Shown here: in pieces, positions 47,601 through 59,876 of the stretch
Numbering within the stretch: the stretch's first letter is position 1
Layout: every line of letters begins with the position of its first letter
Assembly: GCA_018350325.1 (NCBI GenBank)
Contig: JAEVLN010000008.1
Span: forward strand, 372,001-436,000
Source: Globodera rostochiensis
Taxonomy: Eukaryota; Nematoda; Chromadorea; Rhabditida; Heteroderidae
DNA length: 64,000 bases
Reading direction: 5' to 3'
Position numbers and translations under genes: made by a program
Notes under the pieces: model-generated
The model's database searches: none
Told to the model about the DNA's origin: nothing
Seen by the model: the letters and a program-made list of their open reading frames with translations, nothing else

Positions 47601-50600
47601 CGAAACCCGAAAATAAGGACAAAATAAGGACGGAGGCCTCAAATAAGGACAAATCTTACAAATAAAGACATTTTAAATTTATAAGATTAAGACCCTCCAA
47701 ATAAGGACAAATCTTATAAATAAGGACAGTTGGCAACTCTGCTTTAGGGGTATATTTTACATTTTTATTGCATTTTTGTTAAGGAATTTTTGAAAAATAG
47801 CGAAATATGGATAAAAATAGCGAAAATGCCAAAATATGCATATAAAATATGCACATAAATAGCGAAATTTGCAATATGCAAATATGCACATAAATCGCGA
47901 ATATTGATGAGGTTTTTTGAGGCTTTTTAGAAATTTCACTGATAAATGGTAAATTTCTATTAAATTTTGAATATTTGGCATAATGTCCATCCATTTTTTC
48001 TCTGTGTGTTTCATTTTTAAATGAAAAAGCGTGTTCCGGTTTGAAATAACTGGGAATTTTCTTAATAAAAAACGCTATTTTCAATTTTTTTTAAAGCAAA
48101 AAAGCATCACATCTGCAAATTTAGTTGCAATCTCTTAACAAATCGAGTAAAAAATGCGAAAATTTTCTCGGCGGCGCCTATCGGCACCGCCGACCCCCCC
48201 CCCCCCCACTAAAAAAAGTATTTGGGAAAACCGCGCGCAAAAAAAAACATGATCTTAGCAAAATGAGGTTTTTTTGCCTGAAATGAGGTTTTTGAAAATT
48301 TTCATCTGCGAGCCCTGCTTTTAAATCATTTTTTTTTTTTATTTTATAAAAACCAAATTGAAATTAATTCTAGTATTTGGAGCGTCGCCAGAAGCTGTCC
48401 AAACACTTTTAGAATTCTTTGGAATTGATAGGGCAAATCAAATTCTACGAATCTGTGAAAGTGGTTCACAATTAAAGAATCAATGCCTTGCTGAGATATT
48501 AGCGAATATATTGCAAAATAGAGAAGAAAACCCGTCAAGAAACAAAAGAAAAAAACAGAAGAAAAAGGAAAAAAAACAAAAATCGGAAAAGGCGAAAATG
48601 CCTTCGAACAAAAAACGGTAAGCTTTTAAATTTATTTGTTACACAAAATTAACTTTTCAATATTTTAATGCTAAGAATAAGCGAAAACGACCAAAATAAA
48701 TCAAGCGACGAAAAAACGGGAGAAGATCCGCAAATGAATAAAGTAAAGAAAGTATTAAATTTATTAGACGAAGCTGCAGTGACAAATGCCGAATCAAATT
48801 CTGAAGAAAATTCTGCTGACAATAAAATGATACAAATTTATTGCGATGACAAAGCGTCGACAAATTTCGAACCATCGGACGCGGAATGTCCTATGGACAA
48901 AATGTCAAATTCAGATTCATTAAGCAATGAGCCGGTTGAAAAGATCAAAGTTGAACCGTTGATTGGAGAAGAATCAGTGGACAATATGAAACAAATAAAT
49001 TATGACGACAAAGCGTCGACACATCTCGAAGTATCGGATGCGGAATGTCCTATGGACAAAATGTCAAATTCAGATTCATTAAGCAATGAGCCGGTTGAAA
49101 AGATCAAAGTTGAACCGTTGATTGGAGAAGAATCAGTGGACAATATGAAACAAATAAATTATGACGACAAAGCGTCGACACATCTCGAAGTATCGGATGC
49201 GGAATGTCCTATGGACAAAATGTCAAATTCAGATTCATTAAGCAATGAGCCGGTTGAAAAGATCAAAGTTGAACCGTTGATTGGAGAAGAACCAGTGGAC
49301 AAAATGAAACAAACAAATTATGACGACAAAGCGTTGACACATCTCGAAGTATCGGATGCGGAATGTCCTATGGACAAAATGTCAAATTCAGATTCATTAA
49401 GCAATGAGCCGGTTGAAAAGATCAAAGTTGAACCGTTGATTGGAAAAGAATCAGTGAACAAAAAACAAATAAATTCTGATGACAAAACGTCGACACATGT
49501 AAAATCTTCAGAAATCGGAGCATTTATTGAAGTATGTCTAGCGAATTCGACTTTAACGACATCCAATAATAAAATAATATTATTAGAAAATACAATAAAT
49601 GATCAAAACATTGAAAAAGATTCGACGCCCAAAGACAAAATGCTACCAAAATACGACAAAATTCCTTACGAAAGCGTAACAAAATTTCAAAGTTTTACAA
49701 AAACAAAAGAAGAATATGTGGAAGAATCTTCAGAAGTGAAAGAGTTTGCATTTAAAGCGATAATTGGACTAAAAATTGGCAATTTTGCTGACGATGAGTT
49801 CCTCAATGTGAAATATGGCGAAATGTTTTGGATTTTAACAAATGATGAAGACGCTTTAACAGTCAAAAGTCTGCGTTGGTCGCTTCATTTTGGAGTTTAT
49901 GCCAACGAAATTGCGCGTCGAATTGACCTTTTGGAAGATAAAATTTTTGAGGAGTTAAAAATAATTGGCAAAAATGAAAAAACGAAAATTCAAAAGAAAT
50001 GGAAAACGCTGAAGGAATTTGAATTGAGCAAAGAATTCACTCTGGATCAGCTGAACGAATTGCTGCAAAAGTTGCATTTGCTGTTGAAGCAAATTGTGGG
50101 AATTATGGACGGATTTTTTGCCGAAAATTGCGAAAATTTGCGGGAGGAAATTCGGCAAATCAAAAATCAGCTCCATTTGAGGAAATTTGCGATGGCCGTC
50201 GTCAGAAGCAAACCTCGGCCTCAATTATTCAAAGTTCGGGTGGTTAAAATGCTTTTGGCGATAATTGAGACGAAAAACGGAGAAGAAGAAGAAGCGAAGA
50301 AAGTGTTCGAAGAGTTTGTTGGGAGTTTAAAAGCATTAGAACAATTTTACGAGCAGAGAAAACTAGGCAATTTCCAATTATTTTAAAATAATTTCCTAAT
50401 TAAAATTTATATTAATTTCAGATAGCAATTTGCTTTCCCAATTTACCAACAGAGAATCAAATTTAATTGAATGCGTTGAAGAAACAGAAAGGGAACATTT
50501 CCTTATCACAAAATCAAAACAATTTCCTGAAGGATGGCAAGAAATAAAATACAGAGAAAATCAGAAATTAAACTCGGAAAAAACAAATCAGGTTTTCCCG

Positions 50601-51633
50601 AAATTTGGGTGTTCTGACCCCGGCACGGCATTATGAGGCCCAACCGGGGGGATAGGGAAGTTAGCATTAATTAGGGAAACGTTTAGATCGAAGCGTTCAT
50701 AAAGAAAAATTGCTTTGCTGATCATCCAAAAAATGAAAGAGCTTACAAAAATGCGAAAGAGGAATTTAAAAAAATATTTGAAAAATGGGTGAAGAAATTA
50801 TTTTTTTAATCAAAAAATTACCAATTTTGCTTTAGTCACCTGAGGCGAGAATTCAGTTTTCGAGTTTATTTTATTTAAAAGTCCAACTCGAACAAATTGA
50901 AGCCGTTTGCATTTTGCCGGATGGATTTGATCCAAAAAACATTTTTGGACATTTTCGTTGTGATTATCTCGACGAAAGAAAAGATTGTTTGGACGATTCG
51001 CTCAATTGCATACTTTGCAATGTGTGACCTTTGATTTTAACATTTTAAAAATAATTGCCATTATTTTATTTAAAATTTCAGCACTCGGCTGTCACTTCAT
51101 TGCGTAAATTTGACAAAATTAAAAATTCAGTTCCTCATATAATAATCGAATTTATGAATTTAACATTTAATTTACAATTTGTCATTATGCCAAACGTTGG
51201 ACAATTGCCCCCAGCAAATTATAATTGGCAACAATTTGAAAAATTTCAAAGCGAAATTGGCAACGAAATTGAACGTTTATTAAAAAACGATCAGTTTGAC
51301 GAGGGAATGTACAGAAATGATTTGAAGGAAAGAAAAAAGCGAAGAGAAGAGTTGGTGAACCAATTAAACATTGCGAGTTCGAGTAGCATTTGGAATTTTG
51401 GAATTTTGGATTTTTAATATTTTATTATTCCAATTTAAGCATCCAATGTCAAAATAGCATCGTTTTATTCTGAATCAATCAAAAAATTGGATGGAATCGT
51501 CAAATTTTTAGAAAGTATAAGAGAAAAGGCAATGAATGATAGAAAATCTGTGGACGAATTAAAAGCAATGCTCCAAACATTATCAGATAAATTCAATTAT
51601 TTAATTTATAGCGCCGTTGGCATAATTTTTTGA
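41676..51633 (+). CDS. Large secreted helix-rich protein, 17 exons, unrecognised
   Basis: Exons: 41676-41757, 41856-42198, 42243-42586, 43912-44333, 44376-44502, 44609-44716, 44775-45169, 45234-45525, 45778-46395, 47028-47489, 48374-48617, 48676-50366, 50422-50591, 50687-50788, 50836-51021, 51082-51376, 51440-51633. They sum to 6,075 nt, exactly 2,024 codons plus stop, with phase continuity at every junction. Exon 1 encodes a signal peptide (MNYYKLIFYLLTHLIASICA). The rest is rich in K, E, L and N with amphipathic helices. A lysine-rich segment (RKKQKKKEKKQ) ends exon 11. Exon 12 holds four 53-residue repeats. CNILC-type cysteines occur in exon 15. The exon 12 donor would be GC. Long introns hold a foldback (42.7-43.5), a small inverted repeat (46.4) and a hAT (47.5-48.3). 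No domain recognised; secreted helical-repeat effectors and structural proteins are both possible. Confidence 0.65.
42685..43455. repeat. Foldback element with AAAATGCGACACCGG phrases, in an intron
   Basis: About eight phrase copies occur on the left (42696-42872) and about eight reversed copies (GTGTCGCATTTTC) on the right (43323-43455). The core at 42905-43020, read on the minus strand, matches 27020-27132 of another foldback (GGCCTAAGCCTAA, CGGCTTTGG, GTTACTTAAAAAA). It lies between exons 3 and 4 of the 17-exon gene. Confidence 0.85.
46402..46824. mobile_element. Small inverted-repeat element in an intron
   Basis: Ends GGGCTTTGTGCTTGTTTTCCGG and the inverse of CCCGAAGACGAGCACAAGGC. Internal AACCCGGGTTAA palindromes. 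A 75-bp relative is at 23343-23419. No clear target duplication was resolved. Confidence 0.6.
47511..48317. mobile_element. Non-autonomous hAT element, 807 bp, in an intron
   Basis: Ends CAGGGCTCGCA / TGCGAGCCCTG with the 8-bp duplication CTTTTAAA (47503-47510, 48318-48325). Subterminal TGAGGTTTTAGCC-type sequence. Contains a GC hairpin module next to a C-run (48170-48208). It sits about 20 bp inside intron 10 of the 17-exon gene. Confidence 0.92.
48835..49500 (+). repeat. 159-bp coding repeats in exon 12
   Basis: Four copies with period 159 bp (53 residues). The AECPMDKM motif starts at 48881, 49040, 49199 and 49358. Units contain SNSDSLSNEPVEKIKVEPLI. The second and third units are nearly identical, suggesting recent expansion. 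All units are acidic. Confidence 0.95.
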
Positions 51634-51639
51634 GCTTGA

Positions 51640-52425
51640 ATATTACCCAATCTCCGGGCCCTGTTGGATCGGGATGTTTTCGCCCATTTGGACGCATAGA
51701 AAATATATTTACCTATTTATTTATCCGACATCTTTCCGATGGACAATCGGACAGTGGCAATTGACAAAAGTGGACAACCGACATTGAAAAAAACTAAAAT
51801 CAAAATGAGGAGGGAAACCGTGCCTATTTGAATGGCGCGGGTTAAAAAACTCCATAATTTTATTTTATGATCTAAAATCTCGTCAGTTGGTAAGAAATCC
51901 CTTTAAATAAGCCAAATGGTCGATTGGCGCGGTCACTGGTAAATGGAACAAATGGACGCATATTTTCACACTTTTTTGCTCCATTCTTTTTCCATGGATT
52001 CCAACCATTCTGTGAATTGTTTTTGAAGTCCTGGGCAACAAATCGACCCTTATTGGCCTATTTGAGAGCAATTGCCTACAGAATGCCAGATCCAATTAAA
52101 TGAAATTTATGTTCAGAAAAATTTAAGGAGTTTTTTAATCCGCGCCATTCCACAGAAGCACGAGTTTTTCCTCTAGGGTTCACTGTCAAATTGTCCACTT
52201 TTGTCGGATTGTCCTCACTGTCGGATTGTCACTGTCCGATTGTCCATTGTGAATGGTGTGAATCAGGGATGTAGGGTGCCGAATTTCGGACATTTTTTGG
52301 CATCCGGTTACATCCCTTTGCTGGTGTGGAAGGGAAGGACCGGCAACCGATAGGGAAATGGAGATGAAATATGAATACCGCTATTTCCTAAAATAATCCC
52401 CCGGGGGCTTATTGAGCTATTTCAG
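51640..52425. repeat. Element with TGTCGGATTGTCC phrases
   Basis: GGACAATCGGACAGTGG-type phrases at 51729-51785 and reversed TTGTCGGATTGTCC phrases at 52175-52247 form a foldback. It is followed by a short CAGGGATGTA...TACATCCC remnant (52265-52318). A related element sits in the glucosylceramidase intron at about 57600-57990. Confidence 0.65.
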
Positions 52426-53814
52426 GGTTATTGTATGAAATCTGATAAATATGGCATTGTTCAGTATCCTTACAATATAATAATGAATGACCTTTTGCTT
52501 TTAGATTTTGCATTTTATAAAAAAATAAAAGAAACAATAAAATTGTACAAAAATGATTCGGATGTTCAAAGTGAAAGTGCGGGAACAAACATTACTAAGT
52601 TTGGCAAAATTCTTGCTTATTTGGAGCTATGGGCAAAAAGTAAAATTAAAATAAATATTTTAAAATTATTATAATTTTAGATAGTAAAATCTTCAGCGAA
52701 ATTATGGGTTTTTTGAATACCAAAATGCTTTTAATAATGCTTACAAAAGTGTTCTTTTTCTACCCAAATGCGTCAATGCCATTTTTAATTGACAAATTTT
52801 TTCTTACTTATTCAACATGGTTAGCCCAATTTACATTTCATAATTAATTAGCAAATATTATTAAGGAATTGGCCACTGCCCGTACAATTGGCCGAAATAA
52901 ATTACGAAAGGGTCGGTGGGTTTTTGAGTTGGGCGCCTTTTCAAGAAAGGTTCATCAAACGACAAACGACGGCTAAACATTTGCTCGGAATAATGCAACC
53001 GCTCACAATGCCAATAATTATGCCAACATTTCCGGAACAAAACGTTGGCGCCAATTTGAATGCGCCAATGGCAAAAGTTATTTTAAGCGAACTAAGGACA
53101 GGTGACTGACCAACCAATCATTAATGACTATTAATGGATTTAAACTCATTAAATGCTTTAAATTCATTTCAGCACTTAAGCAGATTAAAAATGATCAAAA
53201 TTTGACGGCAACAATAATTTCTCCACTGAAAGGCGGAAAATTTACGCAAAAGGTAATTTAAAATTCTGAGTGCTGTGAAATTGCAGCGCCAATAATTAAT
53301 TTTGGAAATATTTTTGTTCGAAATTGTTTTAGTACGCCCATTTCATTGTGATCGACTGTTCGGGTCCACAAATAAATATCGACAAATTTTCACAATTTGT
53401 TGGAAAACGAATTCTTTATGAATTGCACAAATTGATAAAGAAATCGTCAAAATTGGCAAATCGGGTGGATTTTTTGCACGTTTATCCGACTGAAGTTTCA
53501 ATGGAATGTCATTATGACAAACTCAATAGGCTAAAGTAAAAGAAAATATATTTTAATATTATTGAACAAATATTTTAAAATAAGGGCAAAATAAACATTA
53601 AAATGGGCATTTAAGTGTTGTAAAGAAATGGATTGTTGGAATCGAACTTTTTGCAGCAGCATTGGATAATGGGGAATCCGAATTTAAAATCGCATTAAAA
53701 GAAATGCTGAAAAGTTTTGATATAAGAATTCAAAAAGATTTTAATCGTTTTCTTTTTTATTCTGTCAAATTGACTTCTGAATATGTTGAGGGCAATGATC
53801 TTGCGGCATGGTGA
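52426..53814 (+). CDS. Exon block without recognisable start (1,071 nt, 357 codons)
   Basis: Exons 52426-52639, 52681-52819, 52866-53101, 53173-53252, 53333-53535, 53616-53814 join in frame from [17 protein letters not shown] to a stop at 53812-53814. Segments include [40 protein letters not shown] and [20 protein letters not shown] do not recognise a family. The block begins in phase 0 behind an acceptor with no ATG or signal peptide. A phase-0 donor-like GTTGGC exists in the last exon of the preceding gene (near 51618), so this could be its continuation across a transposon-filled intron, or a truncated paralogue. Confidence 0.5.
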
Positions 53815-54105
53815 GACTTTACACTTTTACTGAAATTATTAATCCTATTTAGGGGGATTGACCAAGAAATATGATGGGCATAAATTACAAATGAATTTCA
53901 AAACGTTCGGCGATCTCTGATCCCTCAAAATAAGAGACTGTTTTGTTTAATTTGACGCAAAAGTCGCATATATCCATTATTTAATTGTAATTTGACATCA
54001 CACGAAAGTGCACAAATCACTTCATCAGATTAAATTAATAAAAATTGGAGAATTTTCTGTTTAAATGAATAAAATTAACGAGTCAATTTATGAATGGCAT
54101 TGTCT

Positions 54106-54783
<678 letters not shown>

Positions 54784-55459
54784 TTTATTGCTTATAAAAT
54801 GATTTTTTTTCTTTTTCTTACGAGTAGAAATAGGACCTTAAAAGGCTTTGAAACGTGACAATTTTGTTTTGTTTGCTCATTTGTGTGGGTCTTTGATGCC
54901 GTCCCGCCGTGCGCAATCTCGACCAGTTTTTTGGATGAAATTACTTTTGGAGTGGCCAAATTTAATTGCGCCACCTAAGTATGATTTCCTATTTGCAAAT
55001 GGCAAAACGCACATTCACTCCAAAAATTGTTGAGGAAGGGTCAAATTGGACTTTTTAGATGGAGGGAGCAAACAAACAATTTGTGCCCAATTGGTTTGTT
55101 GTGATTACTTCGTCAATTGCGAAATAGCTCTGCTAAAAAGACATGAAATTATTTAAAAATTGTAAAGTTTTGAAATTTTGAAACAGTCGATTTTTCCAAA
55201 AAAAAAGGACATTTTCAATGAGCGCATAAAATGATTGAAGTGAATTAGGTCTAATTCAACCCACTTTATGTACACATTAACAAATCTAAGCCACCTATTT
55301 GTTGATGAGAAATATTTAAAATAAAAGATTTATTCTATTTTTTTTCTCTTGAAGCCGTAATAAAAACATTAAAAAGAATTTAATGGGACAGCAAACATAT
55401 TCTCATATTGTGATACAGTATGCCTTACATTTCTTTTCTGATTGATACAGTAACGGACA
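54784..55459. other. Intergenic stretch
   Basis: AT-rich, no ORF with family signal. Promoter of the GY-rich gene on the minus strand and 3' end of the glucosylceramidase gene are expected here. Confidence 0.6.
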
Positions 55460-58400
55460 CTATTTGCCCCAAAGCACCGTCACAAAGGCTCGAGGCGGTA
55501 TTATTACATCGACACTCCGAAACCCGTCGTGGATCTTCACTCCAATTGCCTCGTCTCTGTTGGAGAGCAGTACCATCACGCGATTTCCGTGGGGAGGAGT
55601 TTGGAAGGCCACAAAATCAACCGGATTTGGACTCGGTAAATACAAAGAAACAGCGGGAAAATATTCGAGAAGAGTTGGCGTTTCAAATGTTGCATCGATA
55701 CGCTCACTTTGTGGAGGAATAAAGCGACTAAAATTTAAAATAATTTGCTACAAATACCCAATTTTTCATTATTTAATTTAAGCAATTTTAATTTAAAACC
55801 ACCTAAAATGTGCCACGGCATAAAAAGTCGGCTGCTTGTAAAATTCATCGTTCTTAGCATTTACAATTATCTTAAAGTTTTTTTGTTTAATAACATAGAA
55901 TTATTTTGCCTAAAAGTACCGCAGCATCAATAAAGTTATTCACAAAATTGGGCCCTCCATTTTGATCAAGAACTGTTAAAATAATTTTTGTAAATCGCAA
56001 TAATAAATTAAAATAAAAAGAAAACAAGTAAAGTAATAAAGCTTCAAAAATAATTAATTTTTGTATTTAATTTTAAATGTGTCCAACTTACAAAGATTCC
56101 AATCAATCCATCCGGTAGCCCAATTTTGCAAATCCCCAATTATGTCTCGTCCATATTGCACTGCTCTGTCCCAATTTCCCAGTGAAACGCCTTTTTGTGC
56201 GCCTTCAAATCCGGCAGAGGCCTTTTTAAGCATTTGAAATATTTTATTGTCCCCATTTTTTGTTTCAAAGTTTTTCTTACTTCAGCGCCAATCAAAAATT
56301 TGTTCGGAAACATTGAATGGATACGCGACAAATTGTCGTAGTACCCAAACGAATACCAATGGAAGGTAAGTCCAGAAATTGGACTGTCCGTTTGATTGCC
56401 AAAGATCTGCAATGTTTTTTATGTAAGCAGAGTTTTGATGATATTCTGCAATCAGCGAGTTGCACGCACCTCAATTGCTGATTCCAATACATTGTTTCTG
56501 TTGTCGTCGTGGGCCATCAGAACGGTGTCTTTGAATTTGGACTGCTTCAATGTGGGCGCCAACACTTCGGTTGCCCATTCGCTTTTTTTAAATTGATAAA
56601 ATTTAAATTAACAAAATTGCAATTATTCAGAATTTTAGATTTTTTTAATATTTTCTTTGGGTGCTAGGCGATTAAATGAACACCGTTGCGTTGTTGCGTT
56701 CATGTACATGCCAGGCTTTGCTCCCACAAACGGTTCATTCAGCAGCGTGCAACCCCAAAATGTAACGTTATGCTTTTGGTACTCCTCGAAGAATCTGTGG
56801 GTCGGTAAGGACACAATTAAATAATTCAATTAAAAAATTAAATTTTATAAAATGACCGTATGAAATATCGGGCGAAACTTTGATAATATGGCCCGTGTAA
56901 AGATCCTCTAAAGTAGAAAAACATTTTGTTTTTGTAAGTTTAGTCGAAATTTCTCAAAACTTCATAGTCCCAAAGCCAATTGTATGGCCGTTTGATTTCA
57001 TCCAACCCGGCGGCGACCACGGACTTGCGATTAGTTGCAGTCTTTGACCACTGAGCTTTTGCGCCTCCACAATATATGGAATCTTGAATAAGATTGGTTT
57101 CAATTTACCGTATTTTCTCTATTAGTATCGCCCCGGGGCTTTTATTTTACCTCCCCCGGGGGGGGGGGTACAATTGATAGAAAATCAAATAGAGGGGGGG
57201 GGGCTTTAATTTTTAAAGAATTGCCTTCCATTCAAAGTCTTCTTTTGCCAATGCAAACTTTTTCAACTCAAAATCATTGGGCGTTTCGGCATAAGAATAC
57301 GCTCTAACAGAAAAATCCGCCCCTCCCATTGGAACGCGACAAAGGGAATAACCAATGCCTAAAAATGTTTCAAATTTATTTTGTTTAATTTCAGAAGAAT
57401 GACGGACCTGCTTCACGGTCAAAATATGTGCTCAAAAGAATATGTTGAGTGGCAGAGCTCAATTTTTGGACATTAAATCCGGCAGAATCAGTGAACGATC
57501 CGCCGAACCCTTGCACTTTTTGGTAGACATGAGAAGCATTCACTTTGATGTGCAGCCAAGATTTGGGTTCTGCTTGATCTTTTTCTGAAGCATGTTCGAC
57601 AATTGTAGCAAAAGCGGCGTGATCGGACAATCCAACACGGACAATTGGACAGTAGTGGGTGGACAATACGACAAAAGTGGATAATCCGACATTGGACATC
57701 GACAGTAACCAAACAAAATAAAGACAAAATGTTATGAGAAGAAGGAAAACCCCGTGCCAACAGATTGGCTATGCTAAGAAACGGCATTTAGCTCGTAAAT
57801 AGGTTAAAAGAGGCGAATAACACGGCGTGATGGCACTAATTACTTCAATTTGTTGCACAAAAACTCTTTTTTGTGTCAGTCCCTTACCGCAATTCCATTA
57901 TTTTTCAAAAACAAATTCGTTTTTTATCATTGTCGGATTGTCCAGTTCTGTTGTCTTCTCTGTCGGATTGTCCACTGACGTATGTCCGGGAGCCCCATAA
58001 GCAATGCTTATTTATTCGCTTTAAAAGCAATTTACCTTTTTCACATTTTGGAATGTGCTGGTGCCGTCCCGTACTGCTAGCTCTTTTTGGACCACCTTCG
58101 GCCGTTTTGATCGGTACCAAACATTGATTTAAACGGTATTTTTCCCGATCAGATACATAAACAATGGCCTCATCCGATCCGATCAGCAAATTCCCATCAA
58201 AAGGATTAGGCTGGTCGCAATGTGTACCGTTGCACACGCAAACAAATGAATCCGAGTTGGGAAAGCGTCGCTGTTGACATTGATATTTGTTCAACAAATT
58301 GTGACTTTGAAAAAGAAAATAAATATTTTTTCCAAATCTTTTCAATATATTAATAGCATTCAAAGAACAGAATTTTAAATATTTAATTCTCCAAAATTAG

Positions 58401-58485
58401 CTTACCTTTCACAATAATAAATTGGCAATAAAATTACTACAAAAAAGTAAATGAATAATTTGGTCGAATGTTCGAATTTAGCCAT
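55460..58485 (-). CDS. gba: Lysosomal/secreted glucosylceramidase (GH30 family)
   Basis: Exons on the minus strand, 5' to 3': 58406-58485 (signal peptide MAKFEHSTKLFIYFFVVILL), 58036-58304 (C-rich, CVCNGTHCDQP), 57408-57584 (VQGFGGSFTDSAGFNV), 57225-57358 (IGYSLCRVPMGGADFSVR), 56961-57082 (LQLIASPWSPPGWMKSNG), 56857-56907 (SLHGPYYQSFARYFIR), from 56794 (VTFWGCTLLNEPFVGAKPG, the E of NEP being the acid/base), 56471-56581, 56281-56406 (LTFHWYSFGYYDN...LIGAE, last E the nucleophile, ending exactly at the donor), 56092-56221, 55920-55972, 55803-55870, 55460-55727. The enzyme hydrolyses glucosylceramide to ceramide and glucose. The intron after 57225 would use a GC donor. Exon 7 runs into an in-frame stop (ATT AAA AAA ATC TAA) without a GT donor after NRLAPKENIKK, so that junction is unresolved. 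Confidence 0.9.
57600..57990 (-). repeat. Foldback element with GTCCGATTGTCC-type phrases in gba intron 2
   Basis: GGACAATTGGACAGTAG and GGACAATACGAC phrases at about 57632-57690 face reversed TTGTCGGATTGTCC at 57930-57975. It is related to the element at 51640-52260. It almost touches the acceptor of exon 3 (57585-57586). Confidence 0.65.
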
Positions 58486-59018
58486 TTTTAGTTTGATAAA
58501 TGCCCCTAAAAATTGTTATATTAATTGGGGGACAAATTAAACAAAACCTCAGCAGTTGATTGAACAGCAGCAGCACAATGATGTTCGGCGAGCGAATGCG
58601 TCTTAAGCATAAACGAGCAGACATTTAAATCAATTAATGGGCGAGCGAGTTGGTCGTCTCAAAGTAATTAACAAACTAATCATTTGAAAACTATAAAACT
58701 TAAGAATCAATTTTGAAAGCTCCGACTTTAAACATATTTTAGGCGGTTAATTTATGATCAAATTTGACAAATCTTGCCCAAGGCCAACTTTCGGCGTTTC
58801 TCTTTCGGTTTAACCGCCGGGTTGGGTTATATTTATTATCTTTCATTAGCGGTTTTTCTTCAAAAGGCAAAAGTTAAAGTTGCTATTAAAAGAATTCATT
58901 CATTATGACAATTTGACTAAAAAATAAAGACATTTGATTAAAGCACAATAAAAGTTGTATGTTTTTTGATGTTTTTCCTTTGATTAAACTGAAGGCTTTC
59001 TCCGGATGTGACTAGCTC
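58486..59018. other. Intergenic stretch
   Basis: Upstream region of gba on the minus strand (58486-58720) and 3' flank of the next peptide gene. AATAAAGAC at 58923 is on the plus strand. Nothing else supported. Confidence 0.5.
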
Positions 59019-59432
59019 TCATGCGGGGGATCCGGTGCTGCTGAATAACGATATGCCGTAGTTTTTATGTCCTTTTTTAATTTTAAGAAAAACGAAAGGA
59101 TTTATGCGCTTTTTGCGGGCAGCAGCGGCTTCCGAGACGCTCTCCGCCGGGGGAACTCCGGTGCTGTTGGCCGGTGGGGGGCTGGAACTGCCCCCGCCAT
59201 TACGACGGAATAACGCCGAAAAGAAGCCGCCGATAGACCTTCGCTTGCGACGATCGGAAGGGCCATCCGACGGCATTTCAGGGCCATCCTCCAACATTTC
59301 AGGGCTGCTGAGTTGTCGTTTTATTTCGTCGGAAGGTTCTTCAAATTGTTCGGAAGAGTCACACGAACATTGGACGACAAGAAATGCCGCAAATGCGAAA
59401 AAAAGTGCTGCACGCAAATTCAGAGTACCCAT
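59019..59432 (-). CDS. Secreted peptide precursor, EPSDEIKRQL class
   Basis: 137 residues from the ATG at 59432 (MGTLNLRAALFFAFAAF...VVQC signal peptide). The early mature part EEPSDEIKRQLSSPEMLEDG is shared with the gene at 10460. A GPEMPSDGPSDRRKRRS processing region follows, then GGFFSALFRRNGGG, a proline/serine linker, a second site ARKKRINP and a basic tail. Its 5' and 3' flanks do not match the conserved flanks of the other copies, and its signal peptide is the most diverged, so it may be an older member. Confidence 0.75.
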   Translation of the reverse strand: MGTLNLRAALFFAFAAFLVVQCSCDSSEQFEEPSDEIKRQLSSPEMLEDGPEMPSDGPSDRRKRRSIGGFFSALFRRNGGGSSSPPPANSTGVPPAESVSEAAAARKKRINPFVFLKIKKGHKNYGISLFSSTGSPA

Positions 59433-59766
59433 CTAAATGTTTAAATAATTAAAGAATGATTTTTGTGATTGTTAAAAGCAATATTTTCTGTCGTTTTATA
59501 GTCCCAATTGATTGTTCGAATTTCGGGACATTTTGTGCGTAACGTTTAGCCCATCAACAACTGAACAAACAGTGGGTTAAGCATTTTATTGCGTTATAAC
59601 TTCAACTCTTCCTTTGTTTGTTACTGCACTTTTGGTGATTAAATAAAATTTTGATTTCAGTCGTTTTGAAATATTCGCAGATGTACAAACCAGGGATGTA
59701 AGCGGATCCGGATTTCCGGACCTTTTTGACAAAAAAAAAAACGAAAATAAATCAGGAAAAGAAAAA
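59433..59766. other. Intergenic stretch
   Basis: Upstream region of the 59019-59432 gene; CAGGGATGTAAGCGGATCCGG at 59693 looks like a transposon end without a visible partner. Confidence 0.4.
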
Positions 59767-59876
59767 AATTGAAATGTCCTTCATCAAAGTGTCAGTGCCG
59801 CGTCGATTTCATTCGGCTCCAATTTGTTGTTGTGGTTCAAATCCAACTCGGAGAACCAGTGACGCGTGCTCGGGCT

